Shown: one piece after another, positions 34,221-42,864 of the stretch
Layout: each line of letters starts with the position of its first letter
How positions within the stretch are numbered: the stretch's first letter is position 1
Source: Ferrimonas kyonanensis DSM 18153
GTDB taxonomy: Bacteria > Pseudomonadota > Gammaproteobacteria > Enterobacterales > Shewanellaceae
Assembly (NCBI RefSeq): GCF_000425405.1
Contig: NZ_KE384371.1
Location: 8,224 to 55,000, forward strand
DNA length: 46,777 nt
Direction of reading: 5' to 3'
Translations under genes and position numbers: made by a program
The notes under the pieces: model-generated
Told to the model about the DNA's origin: nothing
The model's input: the letters and a program-made list of their open reading frames with translations, nothing else
Databases searched by the model: none

Positions 34221-34762
34221 AATGTTATTTTTACCTTAGATAGGCTCATTTTCACTAGCAAAGATGCTAGGGAAAAATAGGCGCATAGAACTTTTGTGAG
34301 GCTTGTTACCCACCCAGAGCAAGATCATGAACGTTTTTCTCTCAATCTAGGGTAATGATTAACCTACGGATCAGATGTGTGATCTTATGTTCTCTTTTTG
34401 AGGGCATAACAATAGATATTGAGACTATTAATCACCACTTCAGCATCATTTCATTTAGACTAGTGTGGCTTATTGATGCGTTCATATGATTCACCTGGTA
34501 ATAGGCACAATACTGTCCAAGCTGGGCCAGTCTGATGAGCAAACTTTTGCAAGTCAACGTGCGCTGCTTGACCATTCTGATATTCGTGGGTTTGGTTATG
34601 CGTATTACTTATTTTCGCCGCTGGGTTGCTACATTGATAGCCATGTTAAAGGTGGCATCATGGAATGTTGATGTCTGAATGACCGCAATGTGGCGTTTGG
34701 AGACACTCTGGCGTGAAGCGCACTGGAAAAGTGATCAAACTATATTGACTTCGGACAGCAAT
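34221..34762. other. AT-rich region with no supported gene
   Basis: A 61-aa frame at 34486-34671 is probably spurious: it resembles nothing and has no ribosome binding site. The right part adjoins the IS3 remnant and probably includes decayed IS sequence. Confidence 0.35.
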
Positions 34763-35415
<653 letters not shown>

Positions 35416-35433
35416 CCACTACACTTCCGCTCC

Positions 35434-36010
35434 ATGGGGTATCAAGTCACACTTGTTCCTGCTCAGTTAGTGAAACCATTTGCACGAAGACAGAAGAATG
35501 CTGCCAATGATGCACTGGCGATTTACGAAGCTGCCGAGCGTCCAGAGATCCATCTTGTCGAGGTCAAAACGGTTGAGCAGCAGGACATCAAGACACTGAG
35601 GTGTGTACGACGTCGAATCGTCGAGCATTGTACAGCAATAGTGAATCAAATCCGCCTTTGTCTGCAGAGTAGGGAGTCATCTTCCCACAAGGCGTAAAGC
35701 GGCTCAGAGAAAACTTCCTGATGCATTAGCTGATGCTGAGAATGAATTTTCCAGTGTTCTTCTAAAGCTGCTCAGTGACTTAGCGGATGACCCTCGCCTT
35801 ATAGATATTGATGTCTCAACTATGGATGACCAAATCAATCAGCTTTGCAAACAACAACCTGGCTACGCAGAGCTAATGTCAGTACCCGCGTTTGGCTCTG
35901 TTATTGCGTCTGCGCTTCTCAGCGAAATCCGCTCGGGAAGCCAGTTTGCAAACGGTAGACAACTGGCAGCTTGGTGCCCTAGCAACATACCAAAGTCCAC
36001 AGTAGTTTGA
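35434..36010 (+). pseudogene. Decayed IS110-family transposase
   Basis: IS110-type (DEDD) transposase fragments lie in several frames. QLVKPFARRQKNAANDALAI, then VKTVEQQDIKTLRCVRRRIV belongs to the N-terminal RuvC-like domain. AELMSVPAFGSVIASALLSE, then ANGRQLAAWC belongs to the C-terminal domain. The pieces are interrupted by frameshifts near 35690 and 35730 and by a stop near 36008. The 5' end is missing. IS110 elements leave no inverted repeats, so exact borders cannot be set. It lies back to back with the IS3 remnant. Confidence 0.8.
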
Positions 36011-36117
36011 GAAACTGGCGGCATAGCAAAGCCGTGTCCACTTTTTCGGGTCAAGATCATCTCACAATCGGTTCTAAAGCAACACTCCTTAGACAAGAGA
36101 ACCCTACAATGCTTAGA

Positions 36118-36798
36118 CTAGAAAAATGGAGCAAGACGAGTACGTTGATCACACAAAGTTCTCATCAACCGCAAAATGTTATCTAGGCTATAGCTGATGT
36201 TTTCCTCGTTCCAATGATATTGGGACAAAAAATTGTTCATTAATGCTGCATTTTTTTTAATGTATTCTGATTGCGAATCCACAGATATACCTTGAGACAC
36301 TAGCGCCATAGCACCTGAACAAATAGTAGAAACACCAAGAAACATGTCACTTGCGCAAATATCTTCTAACTCTCCTTTTTCTATGCAACTATTAATAAAG
36401 TTAGTAACGTCGCTAAAGGTAACAAGATTTATCTCATGCCACTTCTGTTGAGCGTTGGAAGAACAATGATTAATCAATTGCCGATTAATCATGAAATAGT
36501 TTTCAGTAAAGTTAAACTTTGAAGTGAAGCTTTGGTATGCCGGAAGTACGATAAGGGAGACGAGTTTTTCTCTAGAGTTCAGTTTCGAAGAGAATATCTC
36601 AGACTGAACTTGCCTCATTACTGTATATTGCCTTGTTAAGATAATAAGTAAAATATCTTCTTTGTTTTTTACTTTACGATAAACACTGTTAGAAGATAAT
36701 CCAGCTTCAGAAATTATTTGACGCATGCTAACATTAAGCACCCCATGCTCTCTAAATAAGTCATTGGCAGTAGCTATTAATTTATCTTCAATGCTCAC
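36118..36798 (-). CDS. TetR-family transcriptional regulator
   Basis: 226 aa from GTG 36798, with GAGG eight bases upstream. The N-terminal HTH is typical: IATANDLFREHGVLNVSMRQ, then AGLSSNSVYRKVKNKEDILL. The remaining ~170 residues are the helical ligand-binding and dimerisation domain with no specific signature. The gene lies 87 bp downstream of cytochrome copy 2 on the same strand, but a strong terminator between them argues for separate transcription. It might control a neighbouring cytochrome gene or a lost partner. AT-rich composition like the LuxR gene suggests acquisition. Confidence 0.85.
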   Translation of the reverse strand: MSIEDKLIATANDLFREHGVLNVSMRQIISEAGLSSNSVYRKVKNKEDILLIILTRQYTVMRQVQSEIFSSKLNSREKLVSLIVLPAYQSFTSKFNFTENYFMINRQLINHCSSNAQQKWHEINLVTFSDVTNFINSCIEKGELEDICASDMFLGVSTICSGAMALVSQGISVDSQSEYIKKNAALMNNFLSQYHWNEENISYSLDNILRLMRTLCDQRTRLAPFF

Positions 36799-36826
36799 GA
36801 TTTATACCTCAATTGCCTATGCCTAC

Positions 36827-36854
36827 AAAAAAACGCGCCTTGTTAGACGCGTTT
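36827..36854 (-). terminator. Rho-independent terminator of cytochrome copy 2
   Basis: On the minus strand the stem AAACGCG / CGCGTTT with a 10-base loop is followed by TTTTTTT. It lies 31 bases past the cytochrome stop (36885). Confidence 0.8.
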
Positions 36855-36884
36855 ATATTAACATGCTAGCTCCGATACCGGTAC

Positions 36885-38834
36885 TTATTTATGACATGTC
36901 AAGCATGAGTAGGGAGCAGGGAAAGTGCGACTAAAGTTATAATCGCTATTGATATTATGGCTAATATCTTTATGCTCGATTGGCCTACCGTCGATGCCTA
37001 CGCCACTTGGGTTGTAAGTAAATTTGCGCTTGCCAACCAAAAGCTCATCTTCCGGGATAATCCAGTTTGTTCCGATATCGCCATGGTTGTGTACGGTCAT
37101 GTCACCTTCGTTATTGTGGCACCAATAGCAGCGGGTACCACGATTGTGATTGTCAGTCGCCCCGTTGTTGCCGTGGCAGGTGGCACAATAGTGGGGTTGC
37201 GTGAAGTCAAAGCCATCAGCGTAGTTGGTTGGCCAAGAGTGGCCACCGTGACCTAATGGGTTTTTCTCTTCATTATGGCACTGGTTGCAATCCGCGATCT
37301 TCCAGCCAAAGTGATTCTCATCGAGGATAGGCGCATTTCCGACTGGCTCCTCCGCAGCGTATTGTCTGCGCAATACCGCCGCTTCCTTATCGCCCTGGTC
37401 GTACCCCTGAATGATATCGGCCGATTGCAAATTATGGTCGGTAATGTACACATTGGTGGTTTTGCCAGGTGACGCCAGCAAATCGATTTCATCCACCACT
37501 TTCATGTAGGTGGTATCCATCGGCCCTACTTGCGAAATCATTTGTTTTGGGTAAGGGAGCAACAACGAACCGGCAAGTTCATTCTGTCCGTTGGAAAAAA
37601 GTAGCCACTCACTGATGCACTCCTGCTCTGTCAACCGGCCTTCGCCATCTGGGGTGCCATCAAGGCCGAAGTTACATTGAGGGTGCTGGTCGAAGTCGCC
37701 TTGATGCGCCAGTTCGCCCCATAATGGAGCCCCGGCAACATAGCCGCCGTAGGTGCCGGTAATTGGATCTGTGGACAGGGCAAAAGAATTAACTTTAGCG
37801 CCGCTGCTCATCGTTGGCCAATAGCTAAGTCTAAAATCCATACCATGCTCATGGGCCAGAGTCAGCCATACGTCCATTATGGTGATCTGCCCTTTCTGGA
37901 AGACGTCACTTCGGATATCAAATGCCTTCACTTTTAGGTTTTCAGCAAATACCTCCACTTGGCCAGTTGCAAGATTTTGGTATTGTACATATGGGATAAC
38001 AAACTCGCCGTCAGATTCCTCAAAACGCTTCACTTCCTGTTGATATACCCATTGTCTGCGCTTGGTCATGGTATCAGAAAATGGCATAAAACGGATTTCG
38101 GCCGATGGTCTTAACCAATAGGTGTCCATTCTCTCATAGTTATAGGCGCCGGTGCTTCGGCTAGGCCAAACATCGTATTTGCCACCTGACTGATTGTTCG
38201 TAAAGTGCCAATTGGCGCTGTTGCTGTAGATGCCGTCATTGGTGAAGTCGCCGTCGCCGTTATAATCCCAGGAGAACGAGAACTCGAAGGTGCCGAACTT
38301 GGAATCAGAGTAATGAATAATCGAGCCTTCATCAAACTGCATATCGTCACGGGTGGCGGCAAAATAGCGAAGCAAGTCGAAGACCGAGTAGTTGCCGTCT
38401 ATAAAGACATCAGGACGTGAAGTACCTGCGCCCAACCCATCCGGATTGCTTGCCAACACCCGCCGCATCTCCGCGACATCGACGCTGTCATACGGTGTGA
38501 CAGGAGAGCCGTCCACTAAGGTATTGAAAACGTCCACAGGGAGGTCATGGAGATTAACCGCACCGTCGCCATTGGTATCGGTACCGGCATCCGGCCTGTC
38601 GCTGTAGCCGTACACCCATTTCAGGGCTTTGTCGTCAACCTTGCCGAAGGCAGAAAACACCACACCTTTAAGTCCTTCGTCAGAAAACTCCATGTATGGT
38701 GTTTCAATATAATCCCAACCCACACTTCTATCTGGTACTTCAGGCAAAGGGGGGGGTGGTGTATCCTTAGAATCACTCCCACAACCAGACAATAGCGATC
38801 CAATAATCAACGTACTTATCAGCTTTAGTTTCAT
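36885..38834 (-). CDS. Tetraheme c-type cytochrome lipoprotein, copy 2
   Basis: 649 aa from ATG 38834, five bases after AGAGG; ATG 38837 adds one Met. The lipobox is LLSGC and is followed by GSDSKDTPPPPLPEVPD, a proline-rich linker. It is co-linear with copy 1: shared blocks include RSVGWDYIETPYME, DTNGDGAVNLHDLP, NPDGLGAGTSRPDVF, FEFSFSWDYNGDGDFTNDG and HFGWKIADCNQCHNE. The four heme motifs are CNQCH, CATCH, CYWCH and CLTCH at the very end, at matching positions. Predicted place and job are as for copy 1. Divergence across the whole length, with heme sites conserved, points to an old duplication kept by selection. It starts 17 bp after the HTH-only LuxR-type gene, so the two are probably one operon. 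Confidence 0.88.
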   Translation of the reverse strand: MKLKLISTLIIGSLLSGCGSDSKDTPPPPLPEVPDRSVGWDYIETPYMEFSDEGLKGVVFSAFGKVDDKALKWVYGYSDRPDAGTDTNGDGAVNLHDLPVDVFNTLVDGSPVTPYDSVDVAEMRRVLASNPDGLGAGTSRPDVFIDGNYSVFDLLRYFAATRDDMQFDEGSIIHYSDSKFGTFEFSFSWDYNGDGDFTNDGIYSNSANWHFTNNQSGGKYDVWPSRSTGAYNYERMDTYWLRPSAEIRFMPFSDTMTKRRQWVYQQEVKRFEESDGEFVIPYVQYQNLATGQVEVFAENLKVKAFDIRSDVFQKGQITIMDVWLTLAHEHGMDFRLSYWPTMSSGAKVNSFALSTDPITGTYGGYVAGAPLWGELAHQGDFDQHPQCNFGLDGTPDGEGRLTEQECISEWLLFSNGQNELAGSLLLPYPKQMISQVGPMDTTYMKVVDEIDLLASPGKTTNVYITDHNLQSADIIQGYDQGDKEAAVLRRQYAAEEPVGNAPILDENHFGWKIADCNQCHNEEKNPLGHGGHSWPTNYADGFDFTQPHYCATCHGNNGATDNHNRGTRCYWCHNNEGDMTVHNHGDIGTNWIIPEDELLVGKRKFTYNPSGVGIDGRPIEHKDISHNINSDYNFSRTFPAPYSCLTCHK

Positions 38835-38850
38835 CATATCCTCTTTTTAA

Positions 38851-39036
38851 TTATATTAACCCTTGGTTAGTTGCCAGATAAATTAAGTTAGCTTTATTCT
38901 TGGCGCCGAGAATTTCTTTAGCGATCTCCAAATGGTAATCAACACCCCGAGAACTTAAAAACATCTCTTTAGCAATTTCAGCAGAAGTGAGGCCTAATGC
39001 TGTAAGCTTTAAGATATTAATCGTTTTATTCTTCAT
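38851..39036 (-). CDS. HTH-only LuxR/GerE-type regulator (61 aa)
   Basis: The whole protein is a single LuxR-type DNA-binding domain: TINILKLTALGLTSAEIAKE, then SSRGVDYHLEIAKEILGAKN. It aligns with the C-terminal 60 residues of the regulator at 33410 (shared LKLTALGL/LRLTALGL, RGVDYH, GAxNKA). The ATG has an excellent ribosome binding site (AAAAGGAGG, five bases), so it is probably a translated standalone domain, like GerE, and not just debris. No N-terminal domain is found upstream. It sits directly before cytochrome copy 2, mirroring the LuxR-cytochrome order of copy 1. It may bind DNA without a signal or compete with the full-length regulator. Confidence 0.75.
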   Translation of the reverse strand: MKNKTINILKLTALGLTSAEIAKEMFLSSRGVDYHLEIAKEILGAKNKANLIYLATNQGLI

Positions 39037-39613
39037 GGGTGCCTCCTTTTATAGAACCTCATTAGACAAAGGTTGAGGAAATACAACATCGAAAGATTAT
39101 TCATAACCAAGCCCATCAAAAATTCAAAATCCTTTTGGTCTCTCATCCCTTAATTAAATTTTGCCTAATGTCTGATTTGAAGTCTGTGAATGCCATCCAA
39201 CAAACAACCAATTTGAAACTTGTGCGACTCCATTTGACGAAGTTCAAAAAAACACCACTAATCAAGAGCGTTAACGAGACCCGGATCACAGTTCTCTTGG
39301 GCAAAAATTTATCTACCTTGTTTCGCGGAAACACCGTTTCCATTAATTAGAGTTGTATAAGGTAATCAGTGATGAAGATCTTCTAAGAAAAGTGTGCCCA
39401 TACAATATGAGTCTGGTTCGGTCTAGATGAGTGCAACAATGCATAACAGCTTACGAATTGTTGCAGTAATAACTTTATTTGGTTTCCAAATATTGGTAAG
39501 TCCAGAGAGAGCAAATCACTTCTGATGGCGACTTAACCACCACGTTTAACTCAGGTTTAAAGGGGAGGCTGAAGTTGACCCGCTTTAGTGGACACAAATG
39601 ACCGGAGTGTGGC
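39037..39613. other. Intergenic region, no supported gene
   Basis: Two overlapping opposite-strand frames near 39135-39350 lack ribosome binding sites and family features. The region should hold the promoter of the HTH-cytochrome operon, but I find no clear -10/-35 pair or CRP-like site. Confidence 0.35.
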
Positions 39614-39702
39614 GGCAGGAGCCGTTGGGCTCTTGCCAGTCGAGTATGATTCTTTATTACTTGGTATGAATCTCTATTAATCAGTATGAGACTTTATTTC
39701 TC
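39614..39702. repeat. Repeat element copy 2: hairpin plus three 20-bp direct repeats
   Basis: The hairpin GGCAGGAGC / GCTCTTGCC with loop CGTTGG (39614-39637) is followed by tandem 20-bp units at 39643-39662, 39663-39682 and 39683-39702 of pattern RGTATGANNCTNTATTNNTY. It matches 23531-23599 in layout and in its following bases (AC[CT]ACAGTC or ACCCACAGTC). The last unit supplies the ATG of the frame that continues into the SLOG-like remnant. Confidence 0.75.
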
Positions 39703-40015
39703 ACCCACAGTCATTGAGGCCGATGGCACCGTCATATTTGAGTGTAAAAAGTCCGCTGGCAGCATTCAAACCTCCAGGCTGTGCATCAAGCACCACAAGC
39801 CCGTACTGAAAATTCACCCGTTCGACGACCAGCTGCATAACCTAACCCTGCTTAGTCAGTTTGTCCTCGACAACAACATCCGGGTGTTGAACCTCGCCGG
39901 ACATCGAGAGTCTGTTGCCCCCGGGATAGCAAAAGAGGTCGCCACCCAAATACATTTGCTGTGCTCACAGCAACAACAGTCTCCCTTTCTGTGCCAACAC
40001 GCCCTACGGCGCTAA
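39686..40015 (+). pseudogene. 5'-truncated SLOG-type (putative molybdenum carrier-like) gene
   Basis: The frame reads through the repeat into VIEADGTVIFECKKSAGSIQ, then KPVLKIHPFDDQ, then NNIRVLNLAGHRESVAPGIA. This matches the C-terminal half of YpsA/SLOG-like proteins annotated as putative molybdenum carrier (pattern SDGTVIF... T... KPVL... IRVLNVAGPRES..PGI). The first ~70-80 residues of the family, with the opening Rossmann strand, are missing and replaced by the repeat element, so this is probably a broken gene. An intact start cannot be found upstream. Family call moderate. Confidence 0.55.
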
Positions 40016-40090
40016 GTCACCTCGCCAAGTAATGCCCACCCACCGGTCCTCGGAAAAAATAATGCCGTTAATGGCCCTCTGGTTGGCCGA

Positions 40091-40111
40091 TGTTAACGAT
40101 CTGCCAGTTTT
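40091..40111 (+). promoter_or_regulatory. Weaker TAACG box before the transglycosylase operon
   Basis: GTTAACGATCTG, then GTTTTT two bases on, resembles the traF box (GCTAACGACCTG, then GTTT). The TAACG is 80 bp before the ATG at 40178, close to the 82 and 86 bp of the other two boxes. Confidence 0.3.
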
Positions 40112-40177
40112 TGCCCCCTTACACTGTGATGGAACAACGGATGTTTGGAATTTCCCACACAACACAAGGAGTGCGTT

Positions 40178-40288
40178 ATGTCCCGACTACTGATAGCCAC
40201 CTACATCTCCATTGCAGCGGCAGACAACTACTCCGGGGCCATTGATATCAACCAGTATCTCTGGACTCTGGGTGAGATGCTGCTTTAG
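40178..40288 (+). CDS. Small ORF (36 aa) upstream of the transglycosylase
   Basis: ATG at 40178 has AAGGAG six bases upstream. The peptide begins MSRLLIATYISIAAADNYSG and ends with QYLWTLGEMLL, so it is moderately hydrophobic but has no classical transmembrane helix. It ends 8 bp before the transglycosylase start, whose ribosome binding site overlaps this stop. That spacing suggests a translated leader gene of the same operon. No known family. Confidence 0.5.
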   Translation: MSRLLIATYISIAAADNYSGAIDINQYLWTLGEMLL

Positions 40289-40296
40289 GGGTTCTG

Positions 40297-40965
40297 ATGA
40301 ACATCGCCCCAAGTGCAATTTCCACCATGGTCATCATGGCTACCCTCCAGGTAGCCATGGTGATGCCCGCCCCGGACAGCCTGATTCCCGATGTCTCCCC
40401 TGGCCGGCACACGATCTCGGTCCACAAGTTGAGCAGCTCCCCCATCCCCACCCTGGCGCAGGCAGCGCAACCGCTAAGCACATCACTGCAGAAGGCTTAC
40501 CATCTCGACCAATATGAAGCGAACCGCTACGCCGGTTACCTGATTGAGGCCGCCGACTACACCGGCATCAATCCCCTGGTAATGGCGGCACTGGTACACA
40601 CCGAAAGCCGCTACCAGGACCATGCCGTATCGTCGGTTGGCGCAATGGGCCCGGCGCAGATCATGATGCGTTATTGGCAGGAGGAATGCCCCAAAGCGGC
40701 GGTAGATCCTCGGGAGAACGTCATCTGCGGCGCCAGCATCCTGGCACAATACCATCAGCAATACTGCCTCGATGTGGCCGACGACATCGCCTGTGCCCTG
40801 CACCTGTATAACGTCGGCCCAGGGCGGATGGACCGTCAGCCGCTCCAGGCAATGCAGGAGGCGCTGAGCTACAGCCGCTTGGTGGTGCGCTCACTCGAAG
40901 ACCTCCTCCCCCACGCCGGCCTTTTCGCCAGCCGCTATCAGCCTCTTACCGAGCTGAGATTTTAA
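40297..40965 (+). CDS. Lytic transglycosylase (SLT domain) of a transfer system
   Basis: 222 aa. A hydrophobic N-terminus (MVIMATLQVAMVMPAP) probably exports the protein. The SLT catalytic core is ALVHTESRYQDHAVSSVGAM (catalytic Glu103), then GPAQIMMRYW, then ALHLYNVGPG. It cleaves peptidoglycan glycan strands to let transfer or secretion machines through the wall. AGGGG lies five to six bases before ATG 40297. Members like this are common in conjugative elements (VirB1/TrbN-like role), matching the tra genes elsewhere in the window. Two extra Cys in EECP and ENVICGAS and one in QYCLDV suggest disulfides. Confidence 0.85.
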   Translation: MNIAPSAISTMVIMATLQVAMVMPAPDSLIPDVSPGRHTISVHKLSSSPIPTLAQAAQPLSTSLQKAYHLDQYEANRYAGYLIEAADYTGINPLVMAALVHTESRYQDHAVSSVGAMGPAQIMMRYWQEECPKAAVDPRENVICGASILAQYHQQYCLDVADDIACALHLYNVGPGRMDRQPLQAMQEALSYSRLVVRSLEDLLPHAGLFASRYQPLTELRF

Positions 40966-41059
40966 TGGTCATAGCGTCACAAGCTTTTGCGGATCGCGCA
41001 GTAGCGGGGATTCGGCCAGTTGATACAAAAGTGGTCTCTGACTAACTGGAGGCCACCTC

Positions 41060-41413
41060 ATGAGCTACCGAGCAGACTATCTGGGACACTACCTGGACCG
41101 GCTTCGAGGCAAGCCTGCAGCCCTGTGCAGGAAGGTTGTCTACGAGGAGCTTGACGCCGCGCCCATTCGTCAGGCCCCACTCCCCTCCCCCAAGCGCAGC
41201 AATGGAAAGCCAGGCCGTAAGGCGACCCTGCCCGATGCGGTCATTCTGGCCTTGCTGAGGGAGCGTTTCGGCAGTGATCTGTCCAGCAGGGAGCTCTCAG
41301 CCAAATTCAATGTGCCGGCCACGACTGTTCGCGCCATCTGCAGCGGCAGCAAGCCCCGGTACCGGAAGCTGAAGGATCGGTTTCTCCAAGGCCAGGCAAC
41401 CGACAAGGAATGA
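41060..41413 (+). CDS. Small HTH protein, probable DNA-binding
   Basis: 117 aa. GGAGG lies seven bases before the ATG. The N-terminal half is basic and Pro-rich (RQAPLPSPKRSNGKPGRKAT). The C-terminal half looks like a homeodomain-like or resolvase-type helix-turn-helix: LPDAVILALLRERFGSDLSS, then RELSAKFNVPATTVRAICSG. No catalytic domain is attached. It may regulate the element or be a relic of a recombinase's DNA-binding domain. It sits 94 bp after the transglycosylase on the same strand and just before the MBL/E2-E1-JAB operon. Confidence 0.6.
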   Translation: MSYRADYLGHYLDRLRGKPAALCRKVVYEELDAAPIRQAPLPSPKRSNGKPGRKATLPDAVILALLRERFGSDLSSRELSAKFNVPATTVRAICSGSKPRYRKLKDRFLQGQATDKE

Positions 41414-41733
41414 AGCTATGCAACAGCAACCGTTTTGATTTACAAACACTGTGTGTTATTGAATGCGGAAGGCCATGTGCTGTCGGTGGCTTCCTTGGGC
41501 GCCAGTAGCAGGTGCTAGGGTTGCTGCACGGCTAAGGCCTAGGAAGAGCAAAAACGAAGGGTGGCTTTGGCGCCAGCAGCGGTCATTGACATTTTCGGTC
41601 ACTTTGACCCTTTGAACCGAATTGGCCAGGGTAAAAATAAGGCTATAAATCCGAGTTTTGGCTTGATTTTCAACCTCTGTGCCCCAATGAAACTATTTGA
41701 ACCCCTTTGGGCATACTGAGATGAGGTTATCTG
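41414..41733. other. Upstream region of the MBL/E2-E1-JAB operon
   Basis: No gene. It carries the second copy of the dispersed 23-bp sequence (41565-41587). An imperfect inverted arrangement TTCGGT...ACCGAA at about 41595-41622 is a possible operator. I find no confident promoter hexamers. Confidence 0.4.
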
Positions 41734-42864
41734 ATGGCATTAGAAAACTGTGTGTTGCACTTCCCCGTAGGCAATGGCGATATGACCCTGCTCCAGATTG
41801 GTCGGCAAGGCTTTGGTAAAACAGTGCTGGTGGATGTAAAGATCACTGACTCGTCTCAGGGAGAGCAAGCAAAGTGTGACGTTCTTGCTGAGCTGCATAG
41901 CGTCCTACCCAAAAGGGACGGAGTACCGTACATCGATTGTTTTGTAGCGACCCACCCTGATGATGATCATGTCAAAGGCTTAAAGAAGCACTTCTACCTC
42001 GGTCCCCCTGAGGAATATCAGAAGCGGGAGGAAGGGATACCACTTATCAAGGTCGATGAGATCTGGTTCTCAGAGGTGTGCACTAAGCGAATTTCTGAGG
42101 ATCGACGATTAGGAGAGGACGCGGTAGCCCTAAGGACAGAAGTTAAGAGGCGCAGGAAATGCTTTGAGTCAAAAGTAGGAGCCGCATTGAATGGTAATCG
42201 CCTTCTTGTGCTTGGCAGTGTCGAAGATGGAGAAGGTAAGGTGGAAAGGTGGGACTTGCCCGGGTTGGTTGCTGAGTGCGGGTCGACAATCACCATTGGA
42301 GAAGCAGAAGCCCTCGTTCTAGCTCCTCTGGGAGACGAAATCTTCGATGACGAAAATCAGTCCTCCAAGAATGATTCGTCTGTGGTGATCCGCTGGACGA
42401 TAAAGGGCTCAAGGATTTTGTTGGGGGGCGATGCAACGGTCCATATCTGGAAGAGCATTGGCGACAAATATACTGCAGCAGATTTGAGCTATGACTTGCT
42501 CCTAGCTCCGCACCATTGTTCTTGGAGGACAATCAGCTATGACTCTGCCAGCAAAACTGAGAACCCCAAAGTTAACGAAGGGGCAATAGCTGCTTTAAGC
42601 CATGCAGAACCTGGAGCGCTAATTGTCTCCAGCAGTAAGGAAATATCCAGTGTGACCCAGGACCCGCCAAGCCACCTTGCGAAAGCAGAGTATGAGAAAG
42701 TAGTTGGTGCAAAGAAGTTCCTATGCCTTGCTGATACAGGTAATAGTCAAAATCCCCCCAAAGTTAGACAAGTCAATCTTGGGTACATGGGGGTGTCACT
42801 TGTTGCTGTAAGTGCTCCATCAATAGCAATACCTAAAAAGAGTCAGCCAATCCGACATGGTTGA
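41734..42864 (+). CDS. ComEC-like metallo-beta-lactamase-fold hydrolase
   Basis: 376 aa. Metal site: THPDDDHV at about residues 73-80 (HxDxDH, as in ComEC-type MBL proteins), GGDA with Asp233, and LLLAPHHCS at about 257-263. No membrane segments are present, unlike true ComEC, so it is a soluble hydrolase; phosphodiester or nucleotide substrates are usual for this branch, but this one is unknown. GAGG lies eight bases before the ATG. Its end overlaps the next gene by 8 bp (42857-42864), so the two are translationally coupled. MBL-fold proteins are known partners of prokaryotic E1/E2/JAB cassettes in comparative genomics. It could be the effector or a processing enzyme. Confidence 0.85.
   Translation: MALENCVLHFPVGNGDMTLLQIGRQGFGKTVLVDVKITDSSQGEQAKCDVLAELHSVLPKRDGVPYIDCFVATHPDDDHVKGLKKHFYLGPPEEYQKREEGIPLIKVDEIWFSEVCTKRISEDRRLGEDAVALRTEVKRRRKCFESKVGAALNGNRLLVLGSVEDGEGKVERWDLPGLVAECGSTITIGEAEALVLAPLGDEIFDDENQSSKNDSSVVIRWTIKGSRILLGGDATVHIWKSIGDKYTAADLSYDLLLAPHHCSWRTISYDSASKTENPKVNEGAIAALSHAEPGALIVSSSKEISSVTQDPPSHLAKAEYEKVVGAKKFLCLADTGNSQNPPKVRQVNLGYMGVSLVAVSAPSIAIPKKSQPIRHG

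Noticed and set aside
280-34748. ATCAAACTATATTG shared by 280-293 and 34735-34748
   Set aside because: A 14-base match is expected several times by chance; the flanks do not match.
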